A stretch of DNA of 51,516 bases from Reyranella sp. (GCA_021732285.1 JAKFVH010000240.1:1-51516), one strand, 5' to 3'; numbered from the stretch's first letter, positions 23,208 to 32,753 are shown. Numbers and translations: made by a program. Notes: a model not told the origin generated them from the sequence alone.

Positions 23208-24353
23208 CTAGTCGAACAACGCGAGGTCGATCGCGTCGCCCATCTTGCAATAGCCGCTGTCGCTCGGGTGCAGGCCGTCGCCGCAATCGTCCACAGCGCG
23301 CATCTGGGTCGGGATCTCGGGATCACGCAACGCGGCGTCGAAATCGGCGACGCCGTCAAAGGCCCCGCTTTCCCGTATCCAGGCATTCACCGCGACCCGA
23401 TGCTTTTCCCGCGTCGGATTCCAGGCATTTGCCATGAAGGTTTCGTTGCCAAACGGGGTCAGTGTCGCGCCGATCAGCTTGATGCCGGCGCTGTGGGCGC
23501 GAACCACCATCTGGTGCAGCCCGGCGATCATCTGCTCGGCAGTGACCTCCTCTTCAGGCTTGGCCCACCGGTTGCGCAGATCATTGGTGCCGAGCATGAC
23601 GATGGCGTGCGTTACGCCAGGCTGCGCCAGCACGTCGCGGTCGAAGCGTCGGAGACCGCTGTCGCCGCGAATGTCGTGCAGAATCCGGTTGCCGCCCAGC
23701 CCGTTGTTGGCGACGGCAATCGGCCGTCTGCCGTGCGCGACGAGGCGGCGGGCCAGCTGGTCGGGCCATCGGCAGTAGGCGTCGATCGTCGAAATGTTGC
23801 CATCGGTCAGTGAGTCCCCGAGTGCCACGACCCCGCAAGCCCCGCTCGAGGCGAGCACATCGACGCCGCACAGGAAGAACCACTGGTCCGACAGATTGCC
23901 AACGGGCATGACCCTGTCGGCAACGAAATCGCCGGGCGGCGATATGTAGTTGGTCTGCCTGGCATAGCGCCCAGTGATCGGGAAATTCGCCGGCACTTCG
24001 CCCGGCAGATGAAAGCTGACGGCAAGATCGGCAAGCGGCGGAACGGAAAGCTCGACCGGATCGCTGAACAGCACCGCACCGGCCGCGATGACGGCCGAAT
24101 CGCTGCCGCCGAAGCTCAACTTGCGGCGGCTGTCCGCGACGATCGCCGGCCCTTTGTCGCGCAGCGCGATCTGGGCCGCGCCGATGGCAAGCGGGCGATT
24201 GCCGTAGGCGTTCGAGATCCGCACCCGCAGGCGGTCGCCGCCGAGGCTGATGCGCGGGTTCATGCGCAGCGTATGGTTGTTGAACCCGACAACGCCTTCC
24301 GCCGGCGCCGGCGCCGCCGCCCAGGTTCCGACCCAATGTCCGTCGCTTGGCAT
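23208..24353 (-). CDS. SGNH/GDSL-type esterase with N-terminal beta domain
   Basis: The 381-residue protein has an N-terminal jelly-roll-like region (WVGTWAAAPAPAEG, LRVRISNAYGNRPLAIG) followed by a complete SGNH hydrolase: VVALGDSLTDG (block I Ser), NNGLGGNRIL (Gly block), MLGTNDLRNRW (Asn block) and DGLHPSDSGY (catalytic Asp and His). The WTWAAAP start is common in secreted or periplasmic esterases of this subtype, but no signal peptide is seen. The natural substrate, an acyl ester or acetyl group, is unknown. It follows the amidohydrolase gene by 11 bases. Confidence 0.88.
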   Translation of the reverse strand: MPSDGHWVGTWAAAPAPAEGVVGFNNHTLRMNPRISLGGDRLRVRISNAYGNRPLAIGAAQIALRDKGPAIVADSRRKLSFGGSDSAVIAAGAVLFSDPVELSVPPLADLAVSFHLPGEVPANFPITGRYARQTNYISPPGDFVADRVMPVGNLSDQWFFLCGVDVLASSGACGVVALGDSLTDGNISTIDAYCRWPDQLARRLVAHGRRPIAVANNGLGGNRILHDIRGDSGLRRFDRDVLAQPGVTHAIVMLGTNDLRNRWAKPEEEVTAEQMIAGLHQMVVRAHSAGIKLIGATLTPFGNETFMANAWNPTREKHRVAVNAWIRESGAFDGVADFDAALRDPEIPTQMRAVDDCGDGLHPSDSGYCKMGDAIDLALFD

Positions 24354-24364
24354 CGGTATCCCAA

Positions 24365-25507
24365 CTAGTTCATCAGGCCGTAGAACTTGCCGGCGTTCTC
24401 GCAGGTGATCTTGTGAGTGATGTCGGCCGGCAGGTGGCCGAACTGCTTGGCGATGTATTCCGAGGAATCCGGCCAGATGCCGTCGGGATGCGGATAGTCC
24501 GAACCCCACATCAGGGTCTCGACGCCCATGTCGTCGATCAGCTTGGTGCCGATGCGGTCGTACTGGAACGTGGCGCGGCACTGGCGGCGCCAGTATTCGC
24601 TCGGCAGGAGCTTCATCTTGATGTCGCGGTACTGGTCCAGATACTCGTTGTCCATGCGGTCGATCAGGTAGGGAAGCCAGCCGATCCCGCTCTCGCCGAA
24701 CACCACCCGGAACCGCGGAAAGCGCTCGAACACCGCCGCACCCATCAGCGCCGTCAGGATGTGGCCGAGCGTCATCTGGAACATGCAGATGCTGCTGTAA
24801 CGCATCGCCAAACCGGCATCGCCGGTGGTCTGGGCGCGGAGCTTCGGATCGACCGACGGGAAGGTATGGAAGTGGAGCGGCAACTGCGTCTCGTCGATCG
24901 CCGCCCACAGCGGATCCCACATCGGATGCCACATCGGCGTCATGTTCCAGGAGCAGCTGAGCTCGACGCCCTTGACGCCGAGCTTGGCGACGCGATGCAC
25001 TTCCTTCACCGCGGCGGGGATGTCGCCGAACGGCAGGCAGGCCAGGCCGATCATCCGTTGCGGATGGCGCTTGCAGAAGTCGATGATGAAGTTGTTGTAG
25101 ATGCGCAGCATTTCCGCCGAGGCGCCGGCGTCCTCCAGCTTCGCCGCGGCGGCGAGCACGCCGTAGATCACTTCGGCGTCGACGCCGTCCTTGTCGAGCT
25201 CCTGGGCGCGCAGGTCGGGGTCGCCCGGGCGGCGGACGCCGTTGAGACCGGCATCATACAGACCGGTCTCCGCCATCCGGTCGGCGCGGTGCTGCTTGCC
25301 GGGCTCATACTTGCGGCCGGCCGAGCCGACGCCGGCGACCAGCCCGAAGGAGGCGCCGTTGCGCGCGACCCACTCCTTGCCGTTCGGTCCTTCGCTGACG
25401 AAGGGCATCCGCTCCTTGAGCTCGCTTGGCGCTTCCGACGTGAAGAGATCCGGCGGCAACCAGATCATGTCGAGATGGCAATCGGCCGAGATACGTTTGT
25501 ATTGCAT
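24365..25507 (-). CDS. Amidohydrolase-2 family protein (ACMSD-like)
   Basis: The 380-residue TIM-barrel hydrolase starts at ATG 25507 with GGAG upstream. It has ISADCHLDM, where the second His of the usual HxH is Leu-Asp, a LHFHTFP strand with metal-type His, VVFGESGIGWLPYLIDRMD, and the C-terminal LMWGSDYPHPDG with the conserved Asp. Family members decarboxylate or hydrolyse aromatic and heterocyclic acids. It is the first gene of a run with an SGNH esterase, an Asp/Glu-racemase-fold protein and a propeller. It is divergent from a related gene 118 bases away. Confidence 0.87.
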   Translation of the reverse strand: MQYKRISADCHLDMIWLPPDLFTSEAPSELKERMPFVSEGPNGKEWVARNGASFGLVAGVGSAGRKYEPGKQHRADRMAETGLYDAGLNGVRRPGDPDLRAQELDKDGVDAEVIYGVLAAAAKLEDAGASAEMLRIYNNFIIDFCKRHPQRMIGLACLPFGDIPAAVKEVHRVAKLGVKGVELSCSWNMTPMWHPMWDPLWAAIDETQLPLHFHTFPSVDPKLRAQTTGDAGLAMRYSSICMFQMTLGHILTALMGAAVFERFPRFRVVFGESGIGWLPYLIDRMDNEYLDQYRDIKMKLLPSEYWRRQCRATFQYDRIGTKLIDDMGVETLMWGSDYPHPDGIWPDSSEYIAKQFGHLPADITHKITCENAGKFYGLMN

Positions 25508-25625
25508 CTGCTTCAACTCCCTACGGCGGATCAGACACGAAGGAACCGAGAGCTCTTGCCAATGGCTTGGAGGAGGCCATCCTGCACGTGTGGGATGCCC
25601 ATGTCGAGCAACCATGGAGGAACGC

Positions 25626-26543
25626 ATGCGGCGAGTGATCGATCTGGAATGCGTGCTGCCACCGGATGAGAACGGCGTTGCGCGGCAATATTTCGGCGCT
25701 GCTGGCCATCGCATCGGCGAGGGCGATCCCGAGCTGCTGCCGCCGCTGCCAGGCTACGGCTTCGAGAACTACCGCAACATCTTCACGCGCCGGGACGGCG
25801 GTACGCGCCAGCCGGACGCTGCGAAGCCGGCCGGCAAATCGCTGGCCGAGATTGTTGCGGAGATGGATCGCGACGGCGTGCAGACCTCGGTGATCCATCG
25901 CATGCCGAACGACCTGCTGGCGAGGATCGTGCAGGCCTATCCGACGCGCTTTTTCGGCCTCGCCACCCTCAGCCCGTTCGACGGCATGCGCGGCGTGCGC
26001 GAACTGGAGAGGCTGGTGCGTGAGGAGAAGGTGCAGGGCATGCGCGTCGGCGCGCTGTACAACGGCCTCGCCGCCAGCGACCGGCGCTACTACCCGCTCT
26101 ATGCCAAATGCGTCGAGCTCGACATTCCGGCGCGCATCTACACCTCGATGAACTATGCCAACGACCGGCCTTACGATCTCGGTCACCCGCGCCACATCGA
26201 CCAGGTGGCGATCGACTTCCCGGAGCTCAGGATCATCGCCGGGCTGGCCGGCTGGCCGTGGATCAACGACATGGTCGGTCTCTTACGCCGGCACCCGAAC
26301 CTCTCTTGCGACACCGCCTCGCATCATCCGCGCTACTTCGGCACCGCGGGCTCGGGCTGGGAGATGCTGCTACAGTTTGGCAACACCCTGCTGCAGGACA
26401 AGGTGATGGTGGGCTTCTCCGCCGAGCAGTTCGGCCTGTCGATTGCGGAGATGGTGAAGCTCTACGAGGCGCTGCCGCTGAAGGAAGCCGTGGTGGAGAA
26501 GTGGCTGTACGGCAACGCCAGGCGCTTCCTGAGGCTCCCTTGA
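25626..26543 (+). CDS. Amidohydrolase-2 homologue lacking metal ligands
   Basis: The 305-residue protein has the ACMSD-type fold (SLAEIVAEMDRDGVQTSVIH, ATLSPFDGMRGVRELERL, GHPRHIDQVAIDFPELRII). The positions of the metal ligands are changed: VIDLECVLP for DxHxH, RIYTSMN where a His is expected, AGLAGWPW for the HxGG strand, and GFSAEQFG for GSDxP. It may be a non-metal member or a non-catalytic partner. TGGAGGAACGC places a good ribosome site before ATG 25626. It is divergent from the intact family member at 24365. Confidence 0.8.
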   Translation: MRRVIDLECVLPPDENGVARQYFGAAGHRIGEGDPELLPPLPGYGFENYRNIFTRRDGGTRQPDAAKPAGKSLAEIVAEMDRDGVQTSVIHRMPNDLLARIVQAYPTRFFGLATLSPFDGMRGVRELERLVREEKVQGMRVGALYNGLAASDRRYYPLYAKCVELDIPARIYTSMNYANDRPYDLGHPRHIDQVAIDFPELRIIAGLAGWPWINDMVGLLRRHPNLSCDTASHHPRYFGTAGSGWEMLLQFGNTLLQDKVMVGFSAEQFGLSIAEMVKLYEALPLKEAVVEKWLYGNARRFLRLP

Positions 26544-26561
26544 TCCCACGTGAGGCTGGTT

Positions 26562-28298
26562 TCAGTCTTCCGTCTTTGCGCGACCGACAAGCTCGCCTGG
26601 ATTTCCGACGCCATAGTCGCGTGTTGCCCCGTCGGAGGTGATGTAGCCGTCGAGGAGATCGCGGCCGATGGCGGCGGGCGAACGCTTGGCCGGCTCACCA
26701 AAGCCGCCGGAGCCTGGCGTGATCATGTCGATCACGGAGCCTGCCGGCGCCTGGAATGCCCCTTTGCAGGGGAGGTTGCGCGATTTGCCGTCCGGCGTGG
26801 TCAGCGTGACGACGGCAGCGGCGCCTGCCTGGCCGCCCATCAGTCCGAACGGCGGCGACGTCATCCGCTCCATGCAGAGCGAGCCCACCGCGTCGGCCCC
26901 TTTCAGCAAGCGCCATGTGCGGACGGCGCCGCAGCCGCCGCGAAACTGCCCCGCACCACCGGAATCCGGGTTGACGGCATAGCGCTCGACACGAAGCGGG
27001 AATGCCATCTCCAGCACCTCGACCGGCGTATTCATGGTGTTCGAGATGCCGCTGGCGATCGTGTTGATGCCGTCCTTGTTCGGCCGCGCGCCGAAGCCAC
27101 CCTTGATCGTTTCGTAGGAGACATAGCGCGTTCCCGAGCGGGGATCGACGCCACCGAACGTGACGACGGCCGACGTACCCTGACTGCACGCCATGACGCG
27201 ATCTGGCCAGATCGCGGCAAGCGCGCCCATGACCATGTCTGCAACGCGGTGCGACATCTCGTGATTGGCGTAGACGACGGGCGCGGGAAACGCCGCGTTG
27301 ACCACGGAGGCCTTCGGTGCCTCGATGGAGATCGCGCGCCAGCAACCGGAGTTCGGTGGAATCAGGCTGCCGGGATCCACGGCCATTTTCAGGCCGCAGT
27401 AGACGCCCGACGCAGTCACCGACAGCGGTGCATTCATCGGACCTTTCACCTGCGGGTCGCTGCCCGCGAAATCGACCAGGAGCCGGTCACCGGACTTCCT
27501 GATGTGCATGCGCACGCGAAACCGGGCGTCGCTGCCGTCCGGGTTGTCGGGAATGCCATCGCCGTCGCAGAAATCCTCGAACGTGCCCTCACCGTCGGGC
27601 AAATCGACGAGGGCGACGCGCATCAGGCGCTCGGAGTAGTCCATGACCTCCGCCATGATCTCGACGATCTCGCGCGGGCCGTAACGTCGTGCCAGTTCCT
27701 GCAGGCGTTGAACGCCCCGAAGCGTCGCGGCCAATTGCGCGCCGAGATCGCCCCGCCGCTCGGCGGGCGTGCGGACGTTCGCCAGGATCAGCTTCTCGAG
27801 GTCGGCATTCATGACACCCCGGGAGACGAGGCGAAGCGGCGGCAACCGCAAGCCCTCGCCGTAGATCTCGCTCACCGCCCCATAGCTGCCCGGTGTCGCA
27901 GATCCGACGTCCGGCCAGTGTGCACGCAAGCACGTGTAACCGAGCAGCAGCCCATCGAGGAAGGCCGGGCGGATGACGTTGACGTCGGGCAGATGGCTGC
28001 CCCCGAAATAGGGGTCGTTGTGGATGAAGACGTCGCCATCGTGCACGTCGTTGCCAAAGACCGACACGATGGCGCGAACGGCATCCGGCATCGAGCCCAG
28101 GTGGATCGGAAGATCGTTCCCCTGGGCCACCATGGCACCCTCGGTATCGAACACCCCGCAGGAGAAATCGCCGGCGGATTTCAGGATCGGCGAATAGGCG
28201 GTCTTGCACAGGATGACGCGCATTTCCTCGGCGATCTTGAAGAGGGCGTTCTTCGCGATCTCGAAGGCCGCCGGGTCCTTGTGGCGCGGGCTGGTCAT
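26562..28298 (-). CDS. hyuB: Hydantoinase B / oxoprolinase beta-type subunit
   Basis: The 578-residue protein is a full HyuB. It has FKIAEEMRVILCKTAYSP at the start, GDFSCGVFDTEGAMVAQG, IHLGSMPDAVRAI, VFIHNDPYFGGSHLPDVNV (probable metal site) and RPNKDGINTIASGISNTMN. With HyuA it forms ATP-dependent amidohydrolase or carboxylase complexes acting on N-methylhydantoin, 5-oxoproline, acetone or acetophenone. Its ATG overlaps the hyuA stop by 4 bases. Its substrate cannot be told from sequence; ring-opening of a hydantoin-like amide would fit the many amidases around it. Confidence 0.92.
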   Translation of the reverse strand: MTSPRHKDPAAFEIAKNALFKIAEEMRVILCKTAYSPILKSAGDFSCGVFDTEGAMVAQGNDLPIHLGSMPDAVRAIVSVFGNDVHDGDVFIHNDPYFGGSHLPDVNVIRPAFLDGLLLGYTCLRAHWPDVGSATPGSYGAVSEIYGEGLRLPPLRLVSRGVMNADLEKLILANVRTPAERRGDLGAQLAATLRGVQRLQELARRYGPREIVEIMAEVMDYSERLMRVALVDLPDGEGTFEDFCDGDGIPDNPDGSDARFRVRMHIRKSGDRLLVDFAGSDPQVKGPMNAPLSVTASGVYCGLKMAVDPGSLIPPNSGCWRAISIEAPKASVVNAAFPAPVVYANHEMSHRVADMVMGALAAIWPDRVMACSQGTSAVVTFGGVDPRSGTRYVSYETIKGGFGARPNKDGINTIASGISNTMNTPVEVLEMAFPLRVERYAVNPDSGGAGQFRGGCGAVRTWRLLKGADAVGSLCMERMTSPPFGLMGGQAGAAAVVTLTTPDGKSRNLPCKGAFQAPAGSVIDMITPGSGGFGEPAKRSPAAIGRDLLDGYITSDGATRDYGVGNPGELVGRAKTED

Positions 28299-30391
28299 TG
28301 TGCGGCTCCCTGCTTTGCCCGTGCCATCAGGATGTAACCGTCGCTGTCCATGCGCGCCTGCCAGCCGGGTGGGATCAGGATGGTCGACTCGAGGCTCTCG
28401 ACGATAGCGGGGCCGTGCACGACGGCTCCTGTGGCCATGCGTGCACGATCGTGCACCTCGGCCGTGATCGCGCCTGTGCTGCGAAACCAGACTTCCCGGG
28501 GTGGCTTCGCGGACGGCGTGCCGGCCGCGGCCGGTTGCTGGCGAATGGTCAGCGGCGGAATGAGTCCAATCGCCGCGAGACGCAGGCTGACGAACTGCAC
28601 AGGCTCGGCGCGATTGTCATGGCCGTAAGTTTGCGCGTGCCGGGCATGGAAGGCCTCGGCAATTCCGCCGATAGCGGCGGTATCAACGGTGCCGCCGGCG
28701 ACAGGCACGTTCAATTCGTACGATTGGCCTGCATAACGAGCATCGACGGAGCGATCGAAGCGGCGGCGACCGGCATCGATGCCGGCACGATCCAGCATGC
28801 CGCTGCCTTCCGCTTCCATGGCGCGGAAAGCCGCCTCGAGAACGGACGGGTCGGCGGTCGCCGCCGTGGTGTAGACCGTGTGCACGTAGTCGCGCCGCAG
28901 ATCCGTGCCAACGAGGCCCAAAGCCGAGAACGCTCCCGGGATCGGCGGACAAACGACGGTCGCAATACCAAGCTCCTCTGCGAGGGCCGCTGCGTGCAGG
29001 GGCCCGGCCCCACCGAATGCAGCCAGGGAGAAGTCACGGGGATCGTGGCCGCGTTGCACCGAGACGATCTTCAACGCTTCCGCCATGGCGTTGTTGACGA
29101 CATCGATGACGGCGGCGGCGGCCGTCTGCGCCTCCACGTCGAGCGGGACCGCGAGCCGCTTGCCGATCGCAGCCTCGGCTGCCGCATGATCCAGCGGCAT
29201 GCTGCCGGCAAGCAGCGATTGCCGCCCGAGGTAGCCGAGCACCAGGTTGCAGTCGGTGACGGTTGGTTCTGTGCCGCCGCGGCCATAGCAGGCAGGGCCG
29301 GGCTCGGCGCCCGCGCTCTTGGGGCCGACACGCAGCGCACCGGCGCGGTCGACCCAGGCGATGGAGCCGCCGCCCGCGGAAACCTCGGCGAGATCTATCA
29401 CCGGCACGCGGATCGGATGCCCGGCGCCGTTCATGAACCGCGTGACATTGGAGCCGCCACCGACCTCGTATTCCGCCGTGGTTTCGTATTTTCCATCACG
29501 AATGAGACTGGCCTTCGCGGTGGTGCCGCCCATGTCGAACGAGAGGAGATTGAGCTTGCCGGTCTGGCGCGCCACCAGGGCCGCCCCGACGACGCCGGCC
29601 GCCGGACCGGACTCCACCGCCATCGCCGGCATGGCAACGCCCTCCGGCGCTTCGAATACCCCGCCGTTCGAGCCCATCAGGTAGAGCGGGGGCAGCCCCA
29701 TCTGTTTTGTCGCCACCTCGAGCTTCGCCAGATAGGAGCCGAGGATCGGCCCGACGTAGGCGCACACGGCCGTCGTGCTGGTGCGCTCGAACTCGCGGAT
29801 CTCCGGCAGCACTTCGGATGAGAGATAGACAGGAATGCCCGGAAATGCCGCACGCAGCCGGCGGCCCAGGCTTTGCTCGTGAGCTGGATTGAGGAAGCTG
29901 AACAGCAGCGAAACCGCAATCGATTCCACGCGCGCTGCCTTGAGATCGGCGATGAGCCCGTCGATCTCCGTCTCTGCGAGCGGTGTGGCGATCTGCCCGT
30001 CGGCGCCGATGCGTTCCGTGATCTCGAACCGCCGCCGGCGCGGCGTCAACGTTGCCGGAGGGTCCTGGAAAAGGTCATAGAGATCGCCGCGCGAGGAACG
30101 CCGCAATTCCAGAACATCGCGAAAACCACGTGTCGCGACGAGGCCAACGCGAGCGCCCTTGCCCTCCAGCAGCGCATTGGTGACGACCGTCGTGGCGTGG
30201 CAGAGCAACCCGACCTCGCCCGGTGCGATGCCATAGGGGCCCATCGCGGACCCCAGGGCCTCGAGCACTCCGGTCACGAAATCACGCGGTGTCGTCAGCG
30301 TTTTGGCGGCACCGATGCGACCGCTCGTGTCGTCCACCACGGCGACATCCGTGAATGTACCGCCGATATCAACCCCAATGCGCCAAGTCAT
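28295..30391 (-). CDS. hyuA: Hydantoinase A / oxoprolinase alpha-type subunit
   Basis: I chose ATG 30391 because the protein then begins MTWRIGVDIGGTFTDVAVV, the ATPase-like phosphate loop that normally opens HyuA; a longer upstream frame has no homology-like sequence. The 698-residue product has ATTVVTNALLEGKGARVGLV, SSEVLPEIREFERTSTTAV, LSFDMGGTTAKASLI, CYGRGGTEPTVTDCNLVLGY and LAAFGGAGPLHAAALAEELG. It binds and uses ATP in the HyuA-HyuB complex. It is coupled to hyuB, and 171 bases separate its start from the divergent Rieske oxygenase gene. Confidence 0.92.
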   Translation of the reverse strand: MTWRIGVDIGGTFTDVAVVDDTSGRIGAAKTLTTPRDFVTGVLEALGSAMGPYGIAPGEVGLLCHATTVVTNALLEGKGARVGLVATRGFRDVLELRRSSRGDLYDLFQDPPATLTPRRRRFEITERIGADGQIATPLAETEIDGLIADLKAARVESIAVSLLFSFLNPAHEQSLGRRLRAAFPGIPVYLSSEVLPEIREFERTSTTAVCAYVGPILGSYLAKLEVATKQMGLPPLYLMGSNGGVFEAPEGVAMPAMAVESGPAAGVVGAALVARQTGKLNLLSFDMGGTTAKASLIRDGKYETTAEYEVGGGSNVTRFMNGAGHPIRVPVIDLAEVSAGGGSIAWVDRAGALRVGPKSAGAEPGPACYGRGGTEPTVTDCNLVLGYLGRQSLLAGSMPLDHAAAEAAIGKRLAVPLDVEAQTAAAAVIDVVNNAMAEALKIVSVQRGHDPRDFSLAAFGGAGPLHAAALAEELGIATVVCPPIPGAFSALGLVGTDLRRDYVHTVYTTAATADPSVLEAAFRAMEAEGSGMLDRAGIDAGRRRFDRSVDARYAGQSYELNVPVAGGTVDTAAIGGIAEAFHARHAQTYGHDNRAEPVQFVSLRLAAIGLIPPLTIRQQPAAAGTPSAKPPREVWFRSTGAITAEVHDRARMATGAVVHGPAIVESLESTILIPPGWQARMDSDGYILMARAKQGAAQ

Positions 30392-30562
30392 GGGGCAAAG
30401 TCTAGGCACGTCGCAGTCCTTCTGCGAGGTATTTTGAAAGCGGACGCGCAGGGATGGAAAATGGGCTATCCTTGCGTCGTGTACTCTTCGCACCGACACG
30501 GGCGATGGTATTCGTCCTGTCAGCGAGCATCCGTCGAGGCCCTTCAGCCGAGGAGAACCCGC

Positions 30563-31843
30563 ATGCTCTCGAAGGAAGACAACGAACTGATCACCCGCAC
30601 CGGCCCCGGCACGCCGATGGGCAATGCGATGCGGCGCTACTGGGTCCCAGCCTGCCTGTCGAGTGAGATCGGCGAACCGGACGGTGCGCCGGTGCGCGTC
30701 AAGCTGATGGGCGAGGAACTCGTCGCCTTCCGCGACACCGAGGGGCGCATCGGCCTGGTCGAGGAATATTGTCCGCATCGTGGCGTGTCGCTCTATTTCG
30801 GGCGCAACGAGGAGTGCGGTTTGCGCTGCGTCTATCACGGCTGGAAGTTCGATGTGACCGGCGCCTGCGTCGATCAGCTGAACGAGCCGGAGGAACTGCA
30901 GTTCAAGCACAAGGTGAAGCTTTTAGCCTATCCGACCTGCGAGCTCGGCGGGATCGTCTGGGCCTACCTCGGGCCGGCCGACAAGATGCCGCCCTTGCCG
31001 AAGTTCGCCTGGACCCAGGTGCCGGAAGCCCGCCGCCACGTCACCAAGGTCATCGAGGAGTGCAACTACCTGCAGGCGCTCGAAGGCGGCATCGACACCT
31101 CGCACGCGCCGATCCTGCACCGATTGCTGACCGACAAGTCGACGCGCGGCGGCCTCAGGCCGTCGAACCCGTTCGTGCGCGGCAAGGCGCCGAACCTGCG
31201 TGTCGACATCACCGACTACGGCTACCTCTATGCCGGGGTGCGGCCGCTCGGCGACAGCGACATCCATGTGCGGACCTATCACTTCATCATGCCGTTCCAC
31301 CAGATCCGCCCGTCGCGGTCGGAAAGCGGATTGCGGACCGATGCCGGTCATATCTGGGTGCCGATCGATGACCACAACTGCATGGTCTACAACTGGATCT
31401 ACAGCATCAGCGATCAGCCGCTCAGCGCGGAAGACCGCCTCGAACGCGGCCTCGGCAACGGGCCGTTGCATGTCGACCAGACGACCTTCCGTTCGTTCCA
31501 GAACCGGACGAACAACTACGGCCTCGACCGCAAGGTGCAGAAGACCGAGAGCTACACCGGCATCGACGGCATCAACCAGCAGGACCGGGCCCTGCAGGAA
31601 AGCATGGGCCGGATCGTCGATCGCAGCCGCGAGCATCTTGGCCCCGCCGACAAGGCGATCATCCAGGCCCGCAAGCTGTTGCGCGAAGCGGTGAAGGCCG
31701 TCGAAGCCGGAAGGCAGCCGGCCGGCACCGGCACCAGCTACTATACGGTCAAGGCCGGCGAGGACGTTTTTGCGCGCGACGCCGATTGGCATCAGGCGTT
31801 GGCGCCCGACATCACCAAGGACAAGATCCTGCAGACCGTGTAG
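30563..31843 (+). CDS. Rieske non-heme iron oxygenase (phthalate dioxygenase type)
   Basis: The 426-residue oxygenase alpha subunit starts at ATG 30563 after GAGGAG. The Rieske [2Fe-2S] centre is CPHRG (C70, H72) and CVYHGW (C89, H92). The mononuclear iron site is in NYLQALEGGIDTSHAPILH, with D178, H181 and H186. The N-terminal RTGPGTPMGNAMRRYWVPA and the long C-terminal part fit the phthalate 4,5-dioxygenase / carnitine-oxygenase-like group that acts on aromatic or N-methylated acids. No reductase gene lies next to it, so electrons must come from elsewhere. It is divergent from hyuA and convergent with an amidohydrolase. Confidence 0.92.
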   Translation: MLSKEDNELITRTGPGTPMGNAMRRYWVPACLSSEIGEPDGAPVRVKLMGEELVAFRDTEGRIGLVEEYCPHRGVSLYFGRNEECGLRCVYHGWKFDVTGACVDQLNEPEELQFKHKVKLLAYPTCELGGIVWAYLGPADKMPPLPKFAWTQVPEARRHVTKVIEECNYLQALEGGIDTSHAPILHRLLTDKSTRGGLRPSNPFVRGKAPNLRVDITDYGYLYAGVRPLGDSDIHVRTYHFIMPFHQIRPSRSESGLRTDAGHIWVPIDDHNCMVYNWIYSISDQPLSAEDRLERGLGNGPLHVDQTTFRSFQNRTNNYGLDRKVQKTESYTGIDGINQQDRALQESMGRIVDRSREHLGPADKAIIQARKLLREAVKAVEAGRQPAGTGTSYYTVKAGEDVFARDADWHQALAPDITKDKILQTV

Positions 31844-31846
31844 GCC

Positions 31847-32713
31847 TCAAGCGTCAATTCTCAAGGCGCGGATGGCGTTGTCCTTCAGGATCAGCGGCTG
31901 TACTTCGGGCCGGAAGCCGGCAGCCTTGAAGTCCTCGATCCAGCGGTCCGGACGGATCAGCGGAAAATCCGAGCCGAACAGCATCTTATGACGCAGCTGG
32001 GTATTGGCGTACTGCACGAGCTGCGGCGGGAAGTACTTCGGCGACCACCCCGAGAGGTCGATGTAGACGTTGGGCTTGTGCAGGCAGATCGACAGGGCCT
32101 CGTCCTGCCATGGCCATGACGGATGGGCCAGGATGATGGTCATGCCGGGAAAGTCGACCGCGACGTCGTCGAGGTGGATCGGATTGGAATATTTCAGCCG
32201 TAGTCCGCCACCCCCAGGCATGCCGGTGCCGATGCCAGAATGGCCGGTATGGAAGATGGCCGGCAGCTTGTGCGCGGCAATCAGTTCATAGAGGGGATAC
32301 GCCATGCGGTCGTTGGGAAAGAATCCCTGGACCGTCGGATGGAACTTGAAGCCTTTGATCACGCCCGCCTCGATCAACCGGCGTGCCTCCCGTAAACCCA
32401 TCTTCCCCTTGTGCGGATCGATGCTGGCGAAGGCCATCATGATGTCGGCGTTCTCGCGCGCGGCGTCGGCGACCTCTTCGTTGGGAATGCGGTGGGCGCC
32501 GATCTCGGCCTCCGAATCGACGGTGAACATGACGAGGCCGATCTTGCGTTCGCGGTAGTAGGCGATGGTCTCTGCGATGGTCGGCCGCTTGCCTGCCTTG
32601 AAGTATTTGCTCGCGGCTTCGTCGTAGGGTTGCCAGACCTCGTCGTGCGGCTGGCGGCACGACACCTCGGCGTGGGTGTGGACGTCGATTGCCACCAGGT
32701 CCGCGATGTTCAT
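31847..32713 (-). CDS. Amidohydrolase-2 family protein
   Basis: The 288-residue protein keeps the metal site: AIDVHTHAE (HxH), FKFHPTV, IFHTGHSG (His), IILAHPSWPW and LFGSDFPLIRPDRW (Asp). It therefore should be active, for example as a gamma-resorcylate- or ACMSD-type decarboxylase or as a lactone hydrolase. It lies 3 bases from the stop of the convergent Rieske oxygenase. The upstream region (32714-32852) holds an inverted repeat next to a TACAAT-like -10 and is shared with the divergent MarR gene. Confidence 0.88.
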   Translation of the reverse strand: MNIADLVAIDVHTHAEVSCRQPHDEVWQPYDEAASKYFKAGKRPTIAETIAYYRERKIGLVMFTVDSEAEIGAHRIPNEEVADAARENADIMMAFASIDPHKGKMGLREARRLIEAGVIKGFKFHPTVQGFFPNDRMAYPLYELIAAHKLPAIFHTGHSGIGTGMPGGGGLRLKYSNPIHLDDVAVDFPGMTIILAHPSWPWQDEALSICLHKPNVYIDLSGWSPKYFPPQLVQYANTQLRHKMLFGSDFPLIRPDRWIEDFKAAGFRPEVQPLILKDNAIRALRIDA

Positions 32714-32731
32714 CTGCTGTGCTCCTTGTTG

Positions 32732-32753
32732 GTTATGAACAATAACGATTGTA
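32732..32753. promoter_or_regulatory. Possible MarR operator with -10 box
   Basis: GTTAT-GAACA-ATAAC (32732-32746) is an inverted repeat in the 139-base divergent region. Directly beside it, on the minus strand, is TACAAT (32748-32753), a good -10 for the amidohydrolase gene. A protein bound at the repeat would block that promoter. No convincing -35 is visible. Confidence 0.35.

Noticed and set aside
26550..28337. 595-codon plus-strand frame opposite hyuB
   Set aside because: It is a shadow of a full-length, motif-complete hyuB coupled to hyuA.
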